Assembly (NCBI GenBank): GCA_036272735.1
Contig: DATAYF010000676.1
Coordinates: 1-18,888, forward strand
Length of the DNA: 18,888 nucleotides
Direction: 5' to 3'
Source of the DNA: DATAYF01 sp036272735
GTDB lineage: Bacteria > Chloroflexota > Ktedonobacteria > Ktedonobacterales > Ktedonobacteraceae
Under the pieces are notes generated by a model. The model did not search any database, had not been told where the DNA came from, and saw nothing but the letters and a program-made list of their open reading frames with translations. This document shows positions 11,602 through 18,888 of the stretch, piece after piece (within the stretch, counting starts at the first letter, position 1; each line of letters begins with the position of its first letter). A program made the position numbers and the translations under genes.

Positions 11602-13629
11602 GTGTACTTCTCAGATCTCGGCATGATTGCATTAATCCTGGCATTCGGCTTTGCATTGTACACTATTGTGGTGTCTGTGAGCGGAGCCGTGCGCAATAAT
11701 GCGGCGTTGGTGAGTAGCGCCAAACGCGGCACGCTGGTGGTCACCGGTTGTATGCTGCTGGCGGCGGCTGCGCTACTGGCCTCGTTCCTCACCCATGATT
11801 TTGGGGTGCACTACGTCGCGGAACAGTCGGACCTGGCGATGCCGTGGTACTTTACGGCGGCGGCGTTTTACGGTGGTCAGGAGGGTTCGCTACTTTACTG
11901 GGCGCTGATGCTGTCTATCTTCTCGGCCATTTTTATTTTTACATCGCGGCGTGCTCCTAAACCCCTGGTGCCGTACATTATGGCGACGCTGATGGGTATC
12001 GAGCTGTTCTTCCTGATCGTGCTGACAGTGGCGACCAATCCGTTCACACGCTTGCCCGTTGCGCCGCCCGATGGTCAGGGTCTCAACCCATTGTTGATGG
12101 ACCCCGGTATGCTGGCGCACCCACCGATCATATTGATGGGCTACATGAGCTTCTCACTGCCATTTGCCTTCGCGGTGGCAGCGATGATTTCTGGGCACCT
12201 GAATAACGAATGGCTGCGCTCGATCCGGCGCTGGATGCTAGCCGCCTGGATCATTCAGACGGCGGGCCTGCTAATCGGCGCGTGGTGGGCGTATCACGTG
12301 CTAGGCTGGGGCGGCTATTGGAGCTGGGACCCGGTAGAAAATGCTGCTCTGTTGCCCTGGTTGACTGCGACGGCCTTCCTGCACTCCACGATGGTGCAAG
12401 AGCGGCGCGGCATGCTCAAGGTCTGGAATTTAGGGTTGGTGGTAGCTTCGTTCGCGCTCTCAATTTTCGGCACCTTCGAGGTGCGTAGTGGCGTGATCAG
12501 TTCCGTGCACTCGTTTGCCTATTCGGATATTGGTGCCTACTATTTCGTCTTTTTCATCATCATCCTGGTTTTCTCTCTCGGGCTGTTTACCTTCCGGCTG
12601 CCGAAACTGCATGCCGAGCAGGAGTTCGATTCGCTGGTCTCGCGTGAGGGTGTGTTCCTGATCAATAATCTGCTGCTGGTGGGCATGGCCTTTGCCACGC
12701 TGTGGGGCACGCTATTCCCGTTGATTTCGGCGGCGCTGCGTCGGCAGACCATGACGGTTGGTCCGCCATTTTACGATCAGGTGATCAGTCCCTTGTTTGC
12801 CGTGTTGGTACTGGCGATGGGTGTGGGGCCGCTACTCGCCTGGCGTAGAACCTCGCCAAACGCGTTGTGGCGCAACCTCAGCGTGCCCGCCGTGATCGCG
12901 GCCGTGTGTGCGCTGATTCTGCCGCTGGTCGGCATCACCCAATTGTTGCCCAATATCGGCCTGGACTTTTGCGCCTTTACCGCTGGCGCTATTCTCTACG
13001 AGTTGTGGCGCGGCATGCGTGTGCGTCATAGCCACGGTGAGTCGTATCCTGTCGCGCTCTATATGCTCTTCCAGCGCTATCGGCAGCGCTATGGTGGCTA
13101 CCTGGTGCACCTTGGCCTGGTGTTGCTGGCAATTGGTTTGATTGGATCAAGCTTCTATCAGATGCAGAAGGATGCCGTGCTCAAGCCGGGGCAGGAGACC
13201 AGCATTGCCGGGTACCGTTTCGTGTATTTCGGCAATATTGACTCCAAACAGCCAGGGCAGGAGACGGTGACCGCCCAGCTACAGCTCTGGCAAAACGGCC
13301 ACTTGTTGCAATACATTTATCCCGCTCATGTCACGTATACCAACTTTGGCAATCAACCGGCCACGCAGATCTCCATCACCACGCATGGTGCGACCGATCT
13401 GTACGTCGTGCTGACCGACTTTAGCGGAGCCAGCCAGGCCAGCATTCGCATATACGTCAATCCGTTGGTGCCGTTGATCTGGTGGGGCGGCATGCTCATG
13501 CTGCTCGGCGGTGTAATCTGCTGGTGGCCCGCCAGAAAAGTGCTGGTGGGCGGGCGCTCTATGCGTCAGGGACGCGAAGAAGCAGCGAAGGAGGCGGCAG
13601 ATAGCGCGGGTAAAGGGGTCGTGGTATGA
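11602..13629 (+). CDS. ccmF: Heme lyase subunit CcmF
   Basis: Large membrane protein that takes heme from CcmE and attaches it to apocytochrome c. Seen: many helices, the WWD domain WGGYWSWDPVEN (about 236-247), GLNPLLMDPGMLAHPPIILM, the quinol/heme region GGQEGSLLYW, and a C-terminal periplasmic domain before a last helix. The GTG at 11602 (AAGGA 6 nt upstream) gives an N-terminus MYFSDLGMIALILAFG that matches the family and 675 aa. An upstream in-frame ATG at 11533 would overlap ccmE by 49 nt and add 23 hydrophilic residues. The stop overlaps the ccmH start as ATGA, implying translational coupling. Confidence 0.97.
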   Translation: MYFSDLGMIALILAFGFALYTIVVSVSGAVRNNAALVSSAKRGTLVVTGCMLLAAAALLASFLTHDFGVHYVAEQSDLAMPWYFTAAAFYGGQEGSLLYWALMLSIFSAIFIFTSRRAPKPLVPYIMATLMGIELFFLIVLTVATNPFTRLPVAPPDGQGLNPLLMDPGMLAHPPIILMGYMSFSLPFAFAVAAMISGHLNNEWLRSIRRWMLAAWIIQTAGLLIGAWWAYHVLGWGGYWSWDPVENAALLPWLTATAFLHSTMVQERRGMLKVWNLGLVVASFALSIFGTFEVRSGVISSVHSFAYSDIGAYYFVFFIIILVFSLGLFTFRLPKLHAEQEFDSLVSREGVFLINNLLLVGMAFATLWGTLFPLISAALRRQTMTVGPPFYDQVISPLFAVLVLAMGVGPLLAWRRTSPNALWRNLSVPAVIAAVCALILPLVGITQLLPNIGLDFCAFTAGAILYELWRGMRVRHSHGESYPVALYMLFQRYRQRYGGYLVHLGLVLLAIGLIGSSFYQMQKDAVLKPGQETSIAGYRFVYFGNIDSKQPGQETVTAQLQLWQNGHLLQYIYPAHVTYTNFGNQPATQISITTHGATDLYVVLTDFSGASQASIRIYVNPLVPLIWWGGMLMLLGGVICWWPARKVLVGGRSMRQGREEAAKEAADSAGKGVVV

Positions 13630-14195
13630 GTCAGATGAGACAGAAGCGTTCGTTATTGTTGGTTGTGGCGATGGGTGCGCTTGTAGCGGCAGCCTGGCTG
13701 TTCGTACTTTTGCTGGCACCCAGGCAGCAGTCGCTGGATGTGCGCGCGCATAATCTGGAGGAACAGCTCAAGTGCCCGGTGTGCCAGGCCGAGTCGGTGG
13801 CCGATTCGCCCTCCTGGGTGGCTCAACAATTGCGCGTCGATGTTCGCCAGCAGATGCAAGCCGGACAATCGAATCAGCAGATCGTGCAGTATTTGCAGCA
13901 ACGTTACGGCAATCAGCTTGTCTGGTCGCCGCCATGGCAGGGTTTCTCTCTGCTCATCTGGCTGGCACCGATAGCGCTGCTGGCAATCGGACTGCTGCTG
14001 ATCGGTCTGACCACCCACGACTGGCGGGCATTAACGCGGGCGTCGGCGACAGCGCGCCCAACGCCGGTCGAGGATGCTACTACGCGCAAATCGGGGGCAG
14101 AAGATGAGGAGATGTGGCGCTATCGTCAACAGCTTATAGAAGAATTGGCGGACGCGGACCCGCTCTTTGAACGCTACCGAACGGAGGCTCAGTAA
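13626..14195 (+). CDS. ccmH: Cytochrome c maturation thiol protein CcmH
   Basis: 189 aa. An N-terminal helix (about 8-30) leads to a periplasmic three-helix domain with the redox motif LKCPVC (Cys50, Cys53) in place of the usual LRCPVC, and then WVAQQLRVDVRQQMQAG and QYLQQRYG. A second helix (about 107-127) and a short cytosolic tail follow. It helps reduce or hold apocytochrome cysteines for CcmF. Its ATG overlaps the ccmF stop. It corresponds to the N-terminal (NrfF/CycL-like) part of the long enterobacterial CcmH; the CcmI-like part is encoded separately by the next gene. Confidence 0.95.
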   Translation: MSQMRQKRSLLLVVAMGALVAAAWLFVLLLAPRQQSLDVRAHNLEEQLKCPVCQAESVADSPSWVAQQLRVDVRQQMQAGQSNQQIVQYLQQRYGNQLVWSPPWQGFSLLIWLAPIALLAIGLLLIGLTTHDWRALTRASATARPTPVEDATTRKSGAEDEEMWRYRQQLIEELADADPLFERYRTEAQ

Positions 14196-14200
14196 ATATC

Positions 14201-14614
14201 ATGGCAATTGTGGTTGCGATTGTGTTGGCGCTGCTGGCCCTGGCCTTTGTGCTGTACCCGTTATATCGACAGTGGGAGCAAGGCCGTGCGCTGCCGCGAA
14301 CATCTGAACCCAAAAATAGCGTCGTTTCTGCCGTGGAAGCAGACCAGGAGCCATCCGTCGTATCGGACACGTCGGGCAGGTTGGACACGCCCGATGAGCA
14401 AGAAGATGCGGCGCGTTCCGCGTTGCAGGAGGTAGAGTTCGACTATCAACTGGGCAACATCTCCGAAGACGATTATGATTCGTTGCGCGAACGATATATG
14501 CAGCGTGCATTGGTGGCGCTCAAGTCGCGTTATGAGCATGAACACGAGGTTGACCAGGATATCGAGGAACAGCTACGGCGGCTGAGGGAAGGACATGGAC
14601 ATACGAATTCGTAA
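14201..14614 (+). CDS. CcmI-like small membrane protein
   Basis: 137 aa with one N-terminal helix (about 2-20), an acidic, poorly conserved spacer (28-68) and a C-terminal helical segment (about 69-130). The segment includes EVEFDYQLGNISEDDYDSLR and resembles the short motif in the N-terminal part of CcmI/CycH and the SHOCT-type short domains. The TPR half of classical CcmI is missing. In System I, CcmI-type proteins bring apocytochrome c to the heme-ligation complex. It starts 5 nt after ccmH and overlaps the next gene by 20 nt. Ribosome binding is weak (GGAGG 13 nt upstream), so coupling to ccmH is likely. Confidence 0.78.
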   Translation: MAIVVAIVLALLALAFVLYPLYRQWEQGRALPRTSEPKNSVVSAVEADQEPSVVSDTSGRLDTPDEQEDAARSALQEVEFDYQLGNISEDDYDSLRERYMQRALVALKSRYEHEHEVDQDIEEQLRRLREGHGHTNS

Positions 14615-15872
14615 TCTGCTACTCATACCGTGCCTACTTTGTGTACTATGCGTGCTGGGTGCATTGAGCCTGTTTAGCGCTCCCTCGGTTTCTGCTCACG
14701 CGTTGGCGGGTGGCAATGGGAATATTAGCGGACGCTTGCTGGATGGCACCAATAAAAACGCACCACTGGCGAACCAGCAGGTCACGTTGCAGATGGCGCA
14801 GGCCTCAACCGCGCAGGACCTGGCGACGGCTCGTACGAACGCGCAGGGTATGTTTAGCTTCGCGCACCTGGCGACGGATCAGACTGTGAGCTACGCGCTC
14901 TACATCAATTACCAGGGAGCGCAGTACACTTCACAGACGATTTCCCTTGCCAAGCAAGCGAATCAACAGCAGAATTTGACGGTGTACGAGGCCACGCGAG
15001 ATTCCTCAAAGGTGGCTGTGGTCAACACCACGCTGCTGGTGCGTGATCCCGATATCCATCACGGTACCTTTACCGTCTCGGCGGTCTACGACTTCAAAAA
15101 CCTGAATACGCGTACCTACGTTGGTTCGCTGGACGCCAGCAAAGGGAAACCGAATGCCCTGCTGTTCCCTTTGCCCGCAGGGTCGAAGAATATCAAATTG
15201 AATAGCGGCTTCGATGGCTACAACGTCATTCAGGTTGATAAAGGCTTTGCCACCAACGCCGCGCTACCACCTGGTGACAGCCAATTCGCCTTCTCGTACG
15301 ATGTGCCGTACAGCGGTGTGAGCTACGATTTCAGCTATACACCATTGTACCCAACGGTTTCTTTTTCTGCCCTGGTGCCACCAGACATGCATGTTTCGGC
15401 GCAAAGCTTGCAGGCCCATGGGCTGGTGACTGGCCAGGACCAGCACCAATATCAGAACTTTACCGCGACCGTGCTGCGGCCACAGCAGACGGTACACATG
15501 CTGCTGGAAGGCTTTGCCAATCCAGCATCTGCCAACGCGTCTTCGCCATTCAAGCTCAGTAATCTCTGGCTGATCGTTGGCGTGCTGATCCTGATCGCGA
15601 TTTTGTTCGCGACCGCTGCCATCTCGCATATATTGCCGGGCAAGAACCGTAAACGTGGCCGTGCTCGTGGCAAGGGTGGGTACGATAAGGGGTCGGCGAA
15701 GCCTGCAAAGCACGCTCGTAGCGAGCAGGACGAGTTGTTGCACGATCTGCTGGAACTGGATAAAGCATATGAAGCGGGCGATATCGCCAAAGCTACCTAT
15801 AACGAACGCCGGGCCAGGACCAAGGCGCGTCTGCGTGCGCTGATGCGTGAACGAGAGGTGATGCGTCGATGA
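14595..15872 (+). CDS. Secreted beta-sandwich membrane-anchored protein of the ccm operon
   Basis: 425 aa, not a standard ccm gene. It has a signal peptide (about 1-35, Cys-rich core LLLIPCLLCVLCVLGA) and a domain like carboxypeptidase regulatory/Cna-B repeats (about 40-130: GNISGRLLDG, NQQVTLQ, TNAQGMFSFAHL). A large extracytoplasmic beta-rich region follows (about 135-310), then one membrane helix (about 325-347), a very basic stretch (KNRKRGRARGKGG) and a cytosolic helix LLELDKAYEAGDIAKATYNE like the one in the preceding CcmI-like protein. It may be a scaffold between the outside and CcmA/CcmI at the membrane. Overlaps on both sides (20 nt, then ATGA with ccmA) show that it belongs to the operon. 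GGGAAGGAC precedes the ATG. Confidence 0.8.
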   Translation: MDIRIRNLLLIPCLLCVLCVLGALSLFSAPSVSAHALAGGNGNISGRLLDGTNKNAPLANQQVTLQMAQASTAQDLATARTNAQGMFSFAHLATDQTVSYALYINYQGAQYTSQTISLAKQANQQQNLTVYEATRDSSKVAVVNTTLLVRDPDIHHGTFTVSAVYDFKNLNTRTYVGSLDASKGKPNALLFPLPAGSKNIKLNSGFDGYNVIQVDKGFATNAALPPGDSQFAFSYDVPYSGVSYDFSYTPLYPTVSFSALVPPDMHVSAQSLQAHGLVTGQDQHQYQNFTATVLRPQQTVHMLLEGFANPASANASSPFKLSNLWLIVGVLILIAILFATAAISHILPGKNRKRGRARGKGGYDKGSAKPAKHARSEQDELLHDLLELDKAYEAGDIAKATYNERRARTKARLRALMREREVMRR

Positions 15873-16651
15873 GCGGGCAGCTTGCCACGACTGGACTGGA
15901 CATACCAGGCGCACAAGAGAAATACGCAGTGCAACATCCTGACGAGCGGACGCCGCTGGTTGCCGTGCAGGGTCTCAAAAAAAGCTACACCCTGAAGCCG
16001 GTGCTGCGCGGTATCGACCTGACACTGCGTGCCGGTGAGTGTGTGGCGCTACTGGGAGCCAACGGCGCGGGTAAGACCACGCTGCTACGTATCCTGGCTT
16101 GCTTAACGAAGCCGGGCGCGGGTCGTGCTGCTGTCAGCGGGTGGGATTGTGTGCGCGATGCCCAGCAGGTGCGGCGCTTGCTTGGTTTTGTGGCGCACCA
16201 GGGCTACCTGTATGAAGAGCTTACGGCGCTGGAAAACCTGCTCTTTTTCGCTCGTATGTACGCGGTGGAGCATGCAGATGAGCGGGCACAAATGTTGCTT
16301 GGGCGTGTCGGACTAGCACGGCGGCAAAATGAACGTGTCGCCACCTTTTCGCGTGGGCAACTCCAACGCCTGGCCTGGGCACGGGCTTTGCTGCACGCGC
16401 CACGCCTGCTCCTGCTCGACGAGCCAGATACCGGGCTGGACCAGCAGGGCCATGAACTGGTGGATACGCTGTTGCACGAGCATATTGCCGCCGGTGGGGG
16501 CTGTTTGCTGATCACGCACCAGCTCGAACGCGCTTTACAATGGAGCGACCGCGTCGCCCTGCTCTCGGCCGGGCGCATCGTCTATCGGCAAGAGAGTGCA
16601 CGGCTTGATCTGGCCGACTTGCAGCAGCACTATCGGGAGGTGGTGCGATGA
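15869..16651 (+). CDS. ccmA: Heme exporter ATP-binding protein CcmA
   Basis: ABC ATPase that drives release of holo-CcmE from the CcmABCD complex. The 260 aa contain Walker A GANGAGKTT (63-71), Q-loop Gln111 in VAHQGYLYEELT, the signature in the form FSRGQLQRLAWARAL (LSGGQ expected; CcmA proteins often deviate), Walker B LLLLDEP (180-186), D-loop GLD and the H-loop in LLITHQ. An N-terminal extension of about 30 residues precedes the ATPase core. The start overlaps the previous stop as ATGA, and the end overlaps ccmB in the same way (GTGCGATGA region), so expression is coupled. Confidence 0.95.
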   Translation: MSGQLATTGLDIPGAQEKYAVQHPDERTPLVAVQGLKKSYTLKPVLRGIDLTLRAGECVALLGANGAGKTTLLRILACLTKPGAGRAAVSGWDCVRDAQQVRRLLGFVAHQGYLYEELTALENLLFFARMYAVEHADERAQMLLGRVGLARRQNERVATFSRGQLQRLAWARALLHAPRLLLLDEPDTGLDQQGHELVDTLLHEHIAAGGGCLLITHQLERALQWSDRVALLSAGRIVYRQESARLDLADLQQHYREVVR

Positions 16652-17112
16652 GTGTGAGCGTTGCTTTCGTGTCCCAGGTCGGAACATTGCTGTGGAAAGA
16701 TATTCGTTGCGAACTGCGCAGTAAGCAGACCTGGCTTGGCATGGGCCTGTTTGCATTGCTGGTGCTGGTCGTCTTCAACTTCGCCTTTGACCTGCGCGTC
16801 AGCGACAAGGCCGCCGTCGCGCCCGGAGCCTTGTGGGTCGCCTTCATCTTTGCCAGCCTGCTTGGTCTGGGGCGCACGATAGCCGCCGAACGCGAGCACG
16901 GTTCGATGGATCGTTTGTTGCTCTGTCCAGTGGACCGGCGGGCGATTTACCTTGCTAAACTGCTAGGAAATTTGCTATTTATAGGGGTGGTGGAGTTGAT
17001 AGCCCTGCCCGTGTTTGTGATTTTATTCGATGTACAAATACCGTTTGGTGGGCTGATCCTGATCGTCTGCTTCGGCTCGTTGGGCATTGCGACCATCGTC
17101 ACGCTATTCTAA
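16648..17112 (+). CDS. ccmB: Heme exporter permease CcmB, N-terminal part ending at an in-frame stop
   Basis: First two-thirds of CcmB, the membrane partner of CcmA. The 154 aa hold four helices (about 29-48, 59-78, 105-127, 134-154) and the family signature EREHGSMDRLLLCPVDR (81-97) before AIYLAKLLGN. The frame ends at TAA (17110-17112) in the middle of a conserved stretch: ...GIATIVTLF, stop, AMAAATRSRE.... The same frame continues immediately, and together the two parts make 225 residues, the usual CcmB length. A single base change in a Ser codon (TCA to TAA) would explain it. This may be a sequencing error, a fresh nonsense mutation, or a genuinely split protein. Confidence 0.9.
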   Translation: MSVSVAFVSQVGTLLWKDIRCELRSKQTWLGMGLFALLVLVVFNFAFDLRVSDKAAVAPGALWVAFIFASLLGLGRTIAAEREHGSMDRLLLCPVDRRAIYLAKLLGNLLFIGVVELIALPVFVILFDVQIPFGGLILIVCFGSLGIATIVTLF

Positions 17113-17115
17113 GCG

Positions 17116-17325
17116 ATGGCGGCGGCCACACGTTCGCGCGAACTGGTGTTACCGGCACTCGTGTTTCCGTTGATCGTGCCGGTGGTGATCGCAGCGGTAC
17201 GCGCCACCGAGGACCTGATGTCGCCGGTGGTCAACGAGCCACCGTGGTTGGGCCTGATCATCGCCTTCGATGTGATTTTTCTGAGCGTCTCGACGCTCCT
17301 ATTTCAATATGTGATTGAAGAGTAA
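17116..17325 (+). CDS. ccmB: CcmB, C-terminal part, in frame after the stop
   Basis: Continuation of CcmB: 69 aa from an ATG only 3 nt after the TAA, holding the last two membrane helices (about 9-30 and 43-66) with RSRELVLPALVFPLIVPVVI, a typical CcmB segment. No ribosome-binding site precedes this ATG, so a separate product would depend on termination-reinitiation by the same ribosomes. Amino-acid conservation shows no decay after the stop, which argues against an old pseudogene. Confidence 0.75.
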   Translation: MAAATRSRELVLPALVFPLIVPVVIAAVRATEDLMSPVVNEPPWLGLIIAFDVIFLSVSTLLFQYVIEE

Positions 17326-17334
17326 GTTCCGTAT

Positions 17335-17387
17335 TCCGCACCCCAACGCCGCTGACGCGGCTAGCGCTACGCGCTCAGGAGTGCGGA
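17335..17387. repeat. Three-way-junction palindrome between ccmB and ccmC
   Basis: Outer stem TCCGCAC (17335-17341) with GTGCGGA (17381-17387) encloses two perfect 5-bp hairpins: GCCGC-TGAC-GCGGC (17348-17361) and AGCGC-TAC-GCGCT (17363-17375). It fills much of the only sizeable gap inside the ccm operon. It might be a dispersed repeat, an RNA processing site or a translation element. There is no T-run after it, so termination is unlikely. Confidence 0.55.
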
Positions 17388-17424
17388 GAAGAGTAGAGTA
17401 GTCGTCAAGAGGAGCATATAGATT

Positions 17425-18168
17425 ATGGCTGTAGTGAAGCGGGAAACGCGCGTTGAGCAGAAGGTGGCGGGTGCGCCAACGTCACGCAATCAGCCGCGCT
17501 TGCCCGTTGCCTCTCTCGTTCTGGGGGGACTGGCGCTGGTTGGCGTGCTGATTTCGATCTGGATGATCTTTTTTTACGCCCCCATGGATGCCTTGCAGCA
17601 AAACACGCAACGCATCTTTTACCTGCACGTGCCCTCGGCGTGGCTTGGCATGCTCGCCTTCGTCATTATGGCCGTGGCTGGCGTCGTCTATCTATTCAAG
17701 GCCGACGAGCGCTGGGACCTGGCGGCACGCGCAGCTTCAGAGCTTGGCACGGTCTTCTTGACGATTGCGCTGATCACCGGTTCCCTGTGGGGCAAACCGA
17801 TCTGGGGCACCTGGTGGAGCTGGGACCCTATGCTGACGGCGGTGCTGGTACTGTGGTTTATGTTCGTCGCCTACTTAATGCTGCACAGCTACATGGGCCG
17901 TTCGCACGAGAGCGCCCGCGCGGCGGCGGTGCTGGCGATTGTCGGCGTGATCGATGTGCCGATCATTTACGAAGCAGCCAACTGGTGGCGTACCCTGCAT
18001 CCGGGCAAGATGATCAGCCCGACAGGTGGCTTGCCGCCTGCTGCCATCCTGACATTGATGGTTTCACTGACATCGTTTACGCTGCTCTTTAGTTTCCTGA
18101 TGATTCAAGTCTACCAGTTGCAGAAGCTGCAAACGTTGGCGCAACGTTTGCGGGCTCTTGTCGAATAA
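17425..18168 (+). CDS. ccmC: Heme exporter/handling protein CcmC
   Basis: Membrane protein that loads heme onto CcmE. The 247 aa have six helices and the WWD signature WGTWWSWDP (127-135), with the axial histidine candidates His68 (FYLHVPSAW) and His192 (WWRTLHP) flanking it. All are conserved in CcmC. The soluble N-terminal 25 residues are basic. AGGAG lies 10 nt before the ATG. Separated from ccmB by 99 nt containing the three-way-junction palindrome, and followed 14 nt later by ccmD. Confidence 0.96.
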   Translation: MAVVKRETRVEQKVAGAPTSRNQPRLPVASLVLGGLALVGVLISIWMIFFYAPMDALQQNTQRIFYLHVPSAWLGMLAFVIMAVAGVVYLFKADERWDLAARAASELGTVFLTIALITGSLWGKPIWGTWWSWDPMLTAVLVLWFMFVAYLMLHSYMGRSHESARAAAVLAIVGVIDVPIIYEAANWWRTLHPGKMISPTGGLPPAAILTLMVSLTSFTLLFSFLMIQVYQLQKLQTLAQRLRALVE

Positions 18169-18182
18169 AAAAGGATACTGTG

Positions 18183-18368
18183 ATGCAAGAAAATTCGTAT
18201 CTGATCATAGCCTATGCCGTTGCCTGGGTTGCCCTGTTCGTCTACCTGGCCTTCCTGCTGACGCGTATTCGTGGCGTGCGCATGGAATTGGCCGCCGTCG
18301 AGGAGCTGGTACGCGAGCACGAAGAAGCGCAAACATCGTTGCCATACAGCCAGGAGAGCGAGTCATGA
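18183..18368 (+). CDS. ccmD: CcmD-like small single-helix protein
   Basis: 61 aa with an N-terminal membrane helix (about 7-27, YLIIAYAVAWVALFVYLAFL), then a basic segment LTRIRGVRMEL and an acidic tail. Size, single helix, charge pattern and place directly after ccmC match CcmD, which stabilises CcmC-CcmE and is needed for release of holo-CcmE. AAGGA 7 nt before ATG 18183 decides this start over GTG 18180. Its stop overlaps the next start (ATGA). Confidence 0.85.
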   Translation: MQENSYLIIAYAVAWVALFVYLAFLLTRIRGVRMELAAVEELVREHEEAQTSLPYSQESES

Positions 18369-18823
18369 GCTCAAAACCACAAATCAGCGATAGCTCGTCC
18401 GCCGAAACGTTTGCTGGCGCGGCCAGGCACACATCGAATACCTGGCGTATCATCCTGGCAATCGGGGATATCGTCGTCTTTTTTATTTTTGCCATTACCG
18501 GTATCCGCAGCCACGACGAGCAATTGAGCATTTCGCGGCTGTTGATCACTGTGGCTCCCTTCATTGTGGCCTGGTTTATCGTCTCGCCGCTGCTCGGGGC
18601 CTTCCGACGCGAGGTCGAGACCAGCCCCAAGAAGATGCTGCTACGTACCCTGCTCGCGTGGGTCGTCACCTGGCCTGTTGCTTTGCTCTTCCGTGGCCTG
18701 ATCGAATGGAAGTTCCCACCGCTCTCATTCGCGCTGGTCACGCTGATCACCAACGCCGTGTTGCTCGTGATCTGGCGCGAACTATTCGCCTTCATCGCCG
18801 TCCGCTTGCGTCCCCGTTCCTAA
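18365..18823 (+). CDS. DUF3054-family membrane protein
   Basis: 152 aa. A hydrophilic N-terminus (1-25) is followed by four membrane helices (about 28-46, 57-77, 95-112, 120-142). The pattern ILAIGDIVVFFIFAITGIRS followed by HDE fits the DUF3054 family, which has no established biochemical function. Start ATG 18365 overlaps the ccmD stop as ATGA and has AGGAG 8 nt upstream. A longer frame from 18158 would run through ccmD in another frame and is rejected. Translational coupling to ccmD suggests a link to cytochrome maturation. No terminator is visible before the window ends. Confidence 0.82.
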   Translation: MSSKPQISDSSSAETFAGAARHTSNTWRIILAIGDIVVFFIFAITGIRSHDEQLSISRLLITVAPFIVAWFIVSPLLGAFRREVETSPKKMLLRTLLAWVVTWPVALLFRGLIEWKFPPLSFALVTLITNAVLLVIWRELFAFIAVRLRPRS

Positions 18824-18888
18824 CTGTTCAGCGAGAAGAATAGGTGTTTGCACTCTCTTATGAGGTGATGTGGGTTGGCAGCCGCAGG

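Noticed and set aside
18158..18364. Long upstream extension of the DUF3054 frame
   Set aside because: It runs across ccmD in another frame. The ATG at 18365 has a good ribosome-binding site and an ATGA overlap.
1..18888. CRISPR arrays, insertion sequences, tRNA or rRNA genes, phage or attachment sites
   Set aside because: I saw no regularly spaced repeats, transposase motifs, tRNA-like cloverleaf with anticodon arm, or rRNA signatures in the window.
18824..18888. Possible new gene start (ATG 18868) at the right edge
   Set aside because: Only seven codons are visible and the GAGGTG sequence touches the ATG, too close for a ribosome-binding site; not supportable.

Overview
This window is an aerobic-respiration locus. 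It encodes a caa3-type (A1-family) cytochrome c oxidase with heme O synthase, a sensor/regulator module, and an almost complete System I cytochrome c maturation (ccm) operon. The lipoprotein CoxB carrying its own cytochrome c domain, ccm genes beside cox genes, frequent GTG starts and long perfect hairpins suggest a Chloroflexota bacterium, perhaps Ktedonobacteria-like. That assignment is inferred from gene content and style; there is no rRNA or other marker here.

Layout. At the left edge ctaB (minus strand, 3' end outside the window) diverges from the plus-strand operon coxB-coxA-subunit IV-coxC (1325-5331). A small zinc-ribbon membrane protein (5551-5964) follows, ending at a strong terminator. 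Next comes a cytosolic PAS-histidine kinase fused in one chain to a receiver and an OmpR-type winged-helix domain (6154-8124). It is followed by a membrane-anchored receiver protein (8266-8892), with a terminator after it, and a DJ-1/PfpI protein (9094-9678). From 9946 the ccm operon runs: TlpA/CcmG thioredoxin, CopD-like membrane protein, CcmE, CcmF, CcmH, CcmI-like, a secreted beta-domain protein, CcmA, CcmB (interrupted by an in-frame stop), CcmC, CcmD and a DUF3054 membrane protein.

Most notable result. Four promoters carry the same 18-bp element, TTCAGGYNAYTGTAAGGT. They lie upstream of ctaB (minus strand), coxB, the membrane-anchored receiver and the ccm operon. In each, two half-sites 11 bp apart are followed 32-33 bp downstream by a second, more degenerate pair also 11 bp apart. 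A -10-like hexamer then follows after exactly 9 bp, and no good -35 box is visible. This looks like an activator array that replaces the -35 element, as OmpR/PhoB-class regulators do. The kinase-winged-helix fusion encoded between the target genes is the obvious candidate binder. Its receiver domain lacks the phospho-accepting aspartate (Ser478 instead). The neighbouring membrane-anchored receiver, itself under one of the four promoters, keeps its aspartate. I propose a dedicated regulatory circuit coordinating heme O synthesis, the oxidase and cytochrome c maturation. The repeats and residues are seen directly; who binds what is inference.

Other points of interest are ccmB split by a TAA with an ATG 3 nt later, CcmE with CxxxF in place of the heme-binding HxxxY, several unusually long hairpins (25-29 bp arms) and a three-way-junction palindrome before ccmC.
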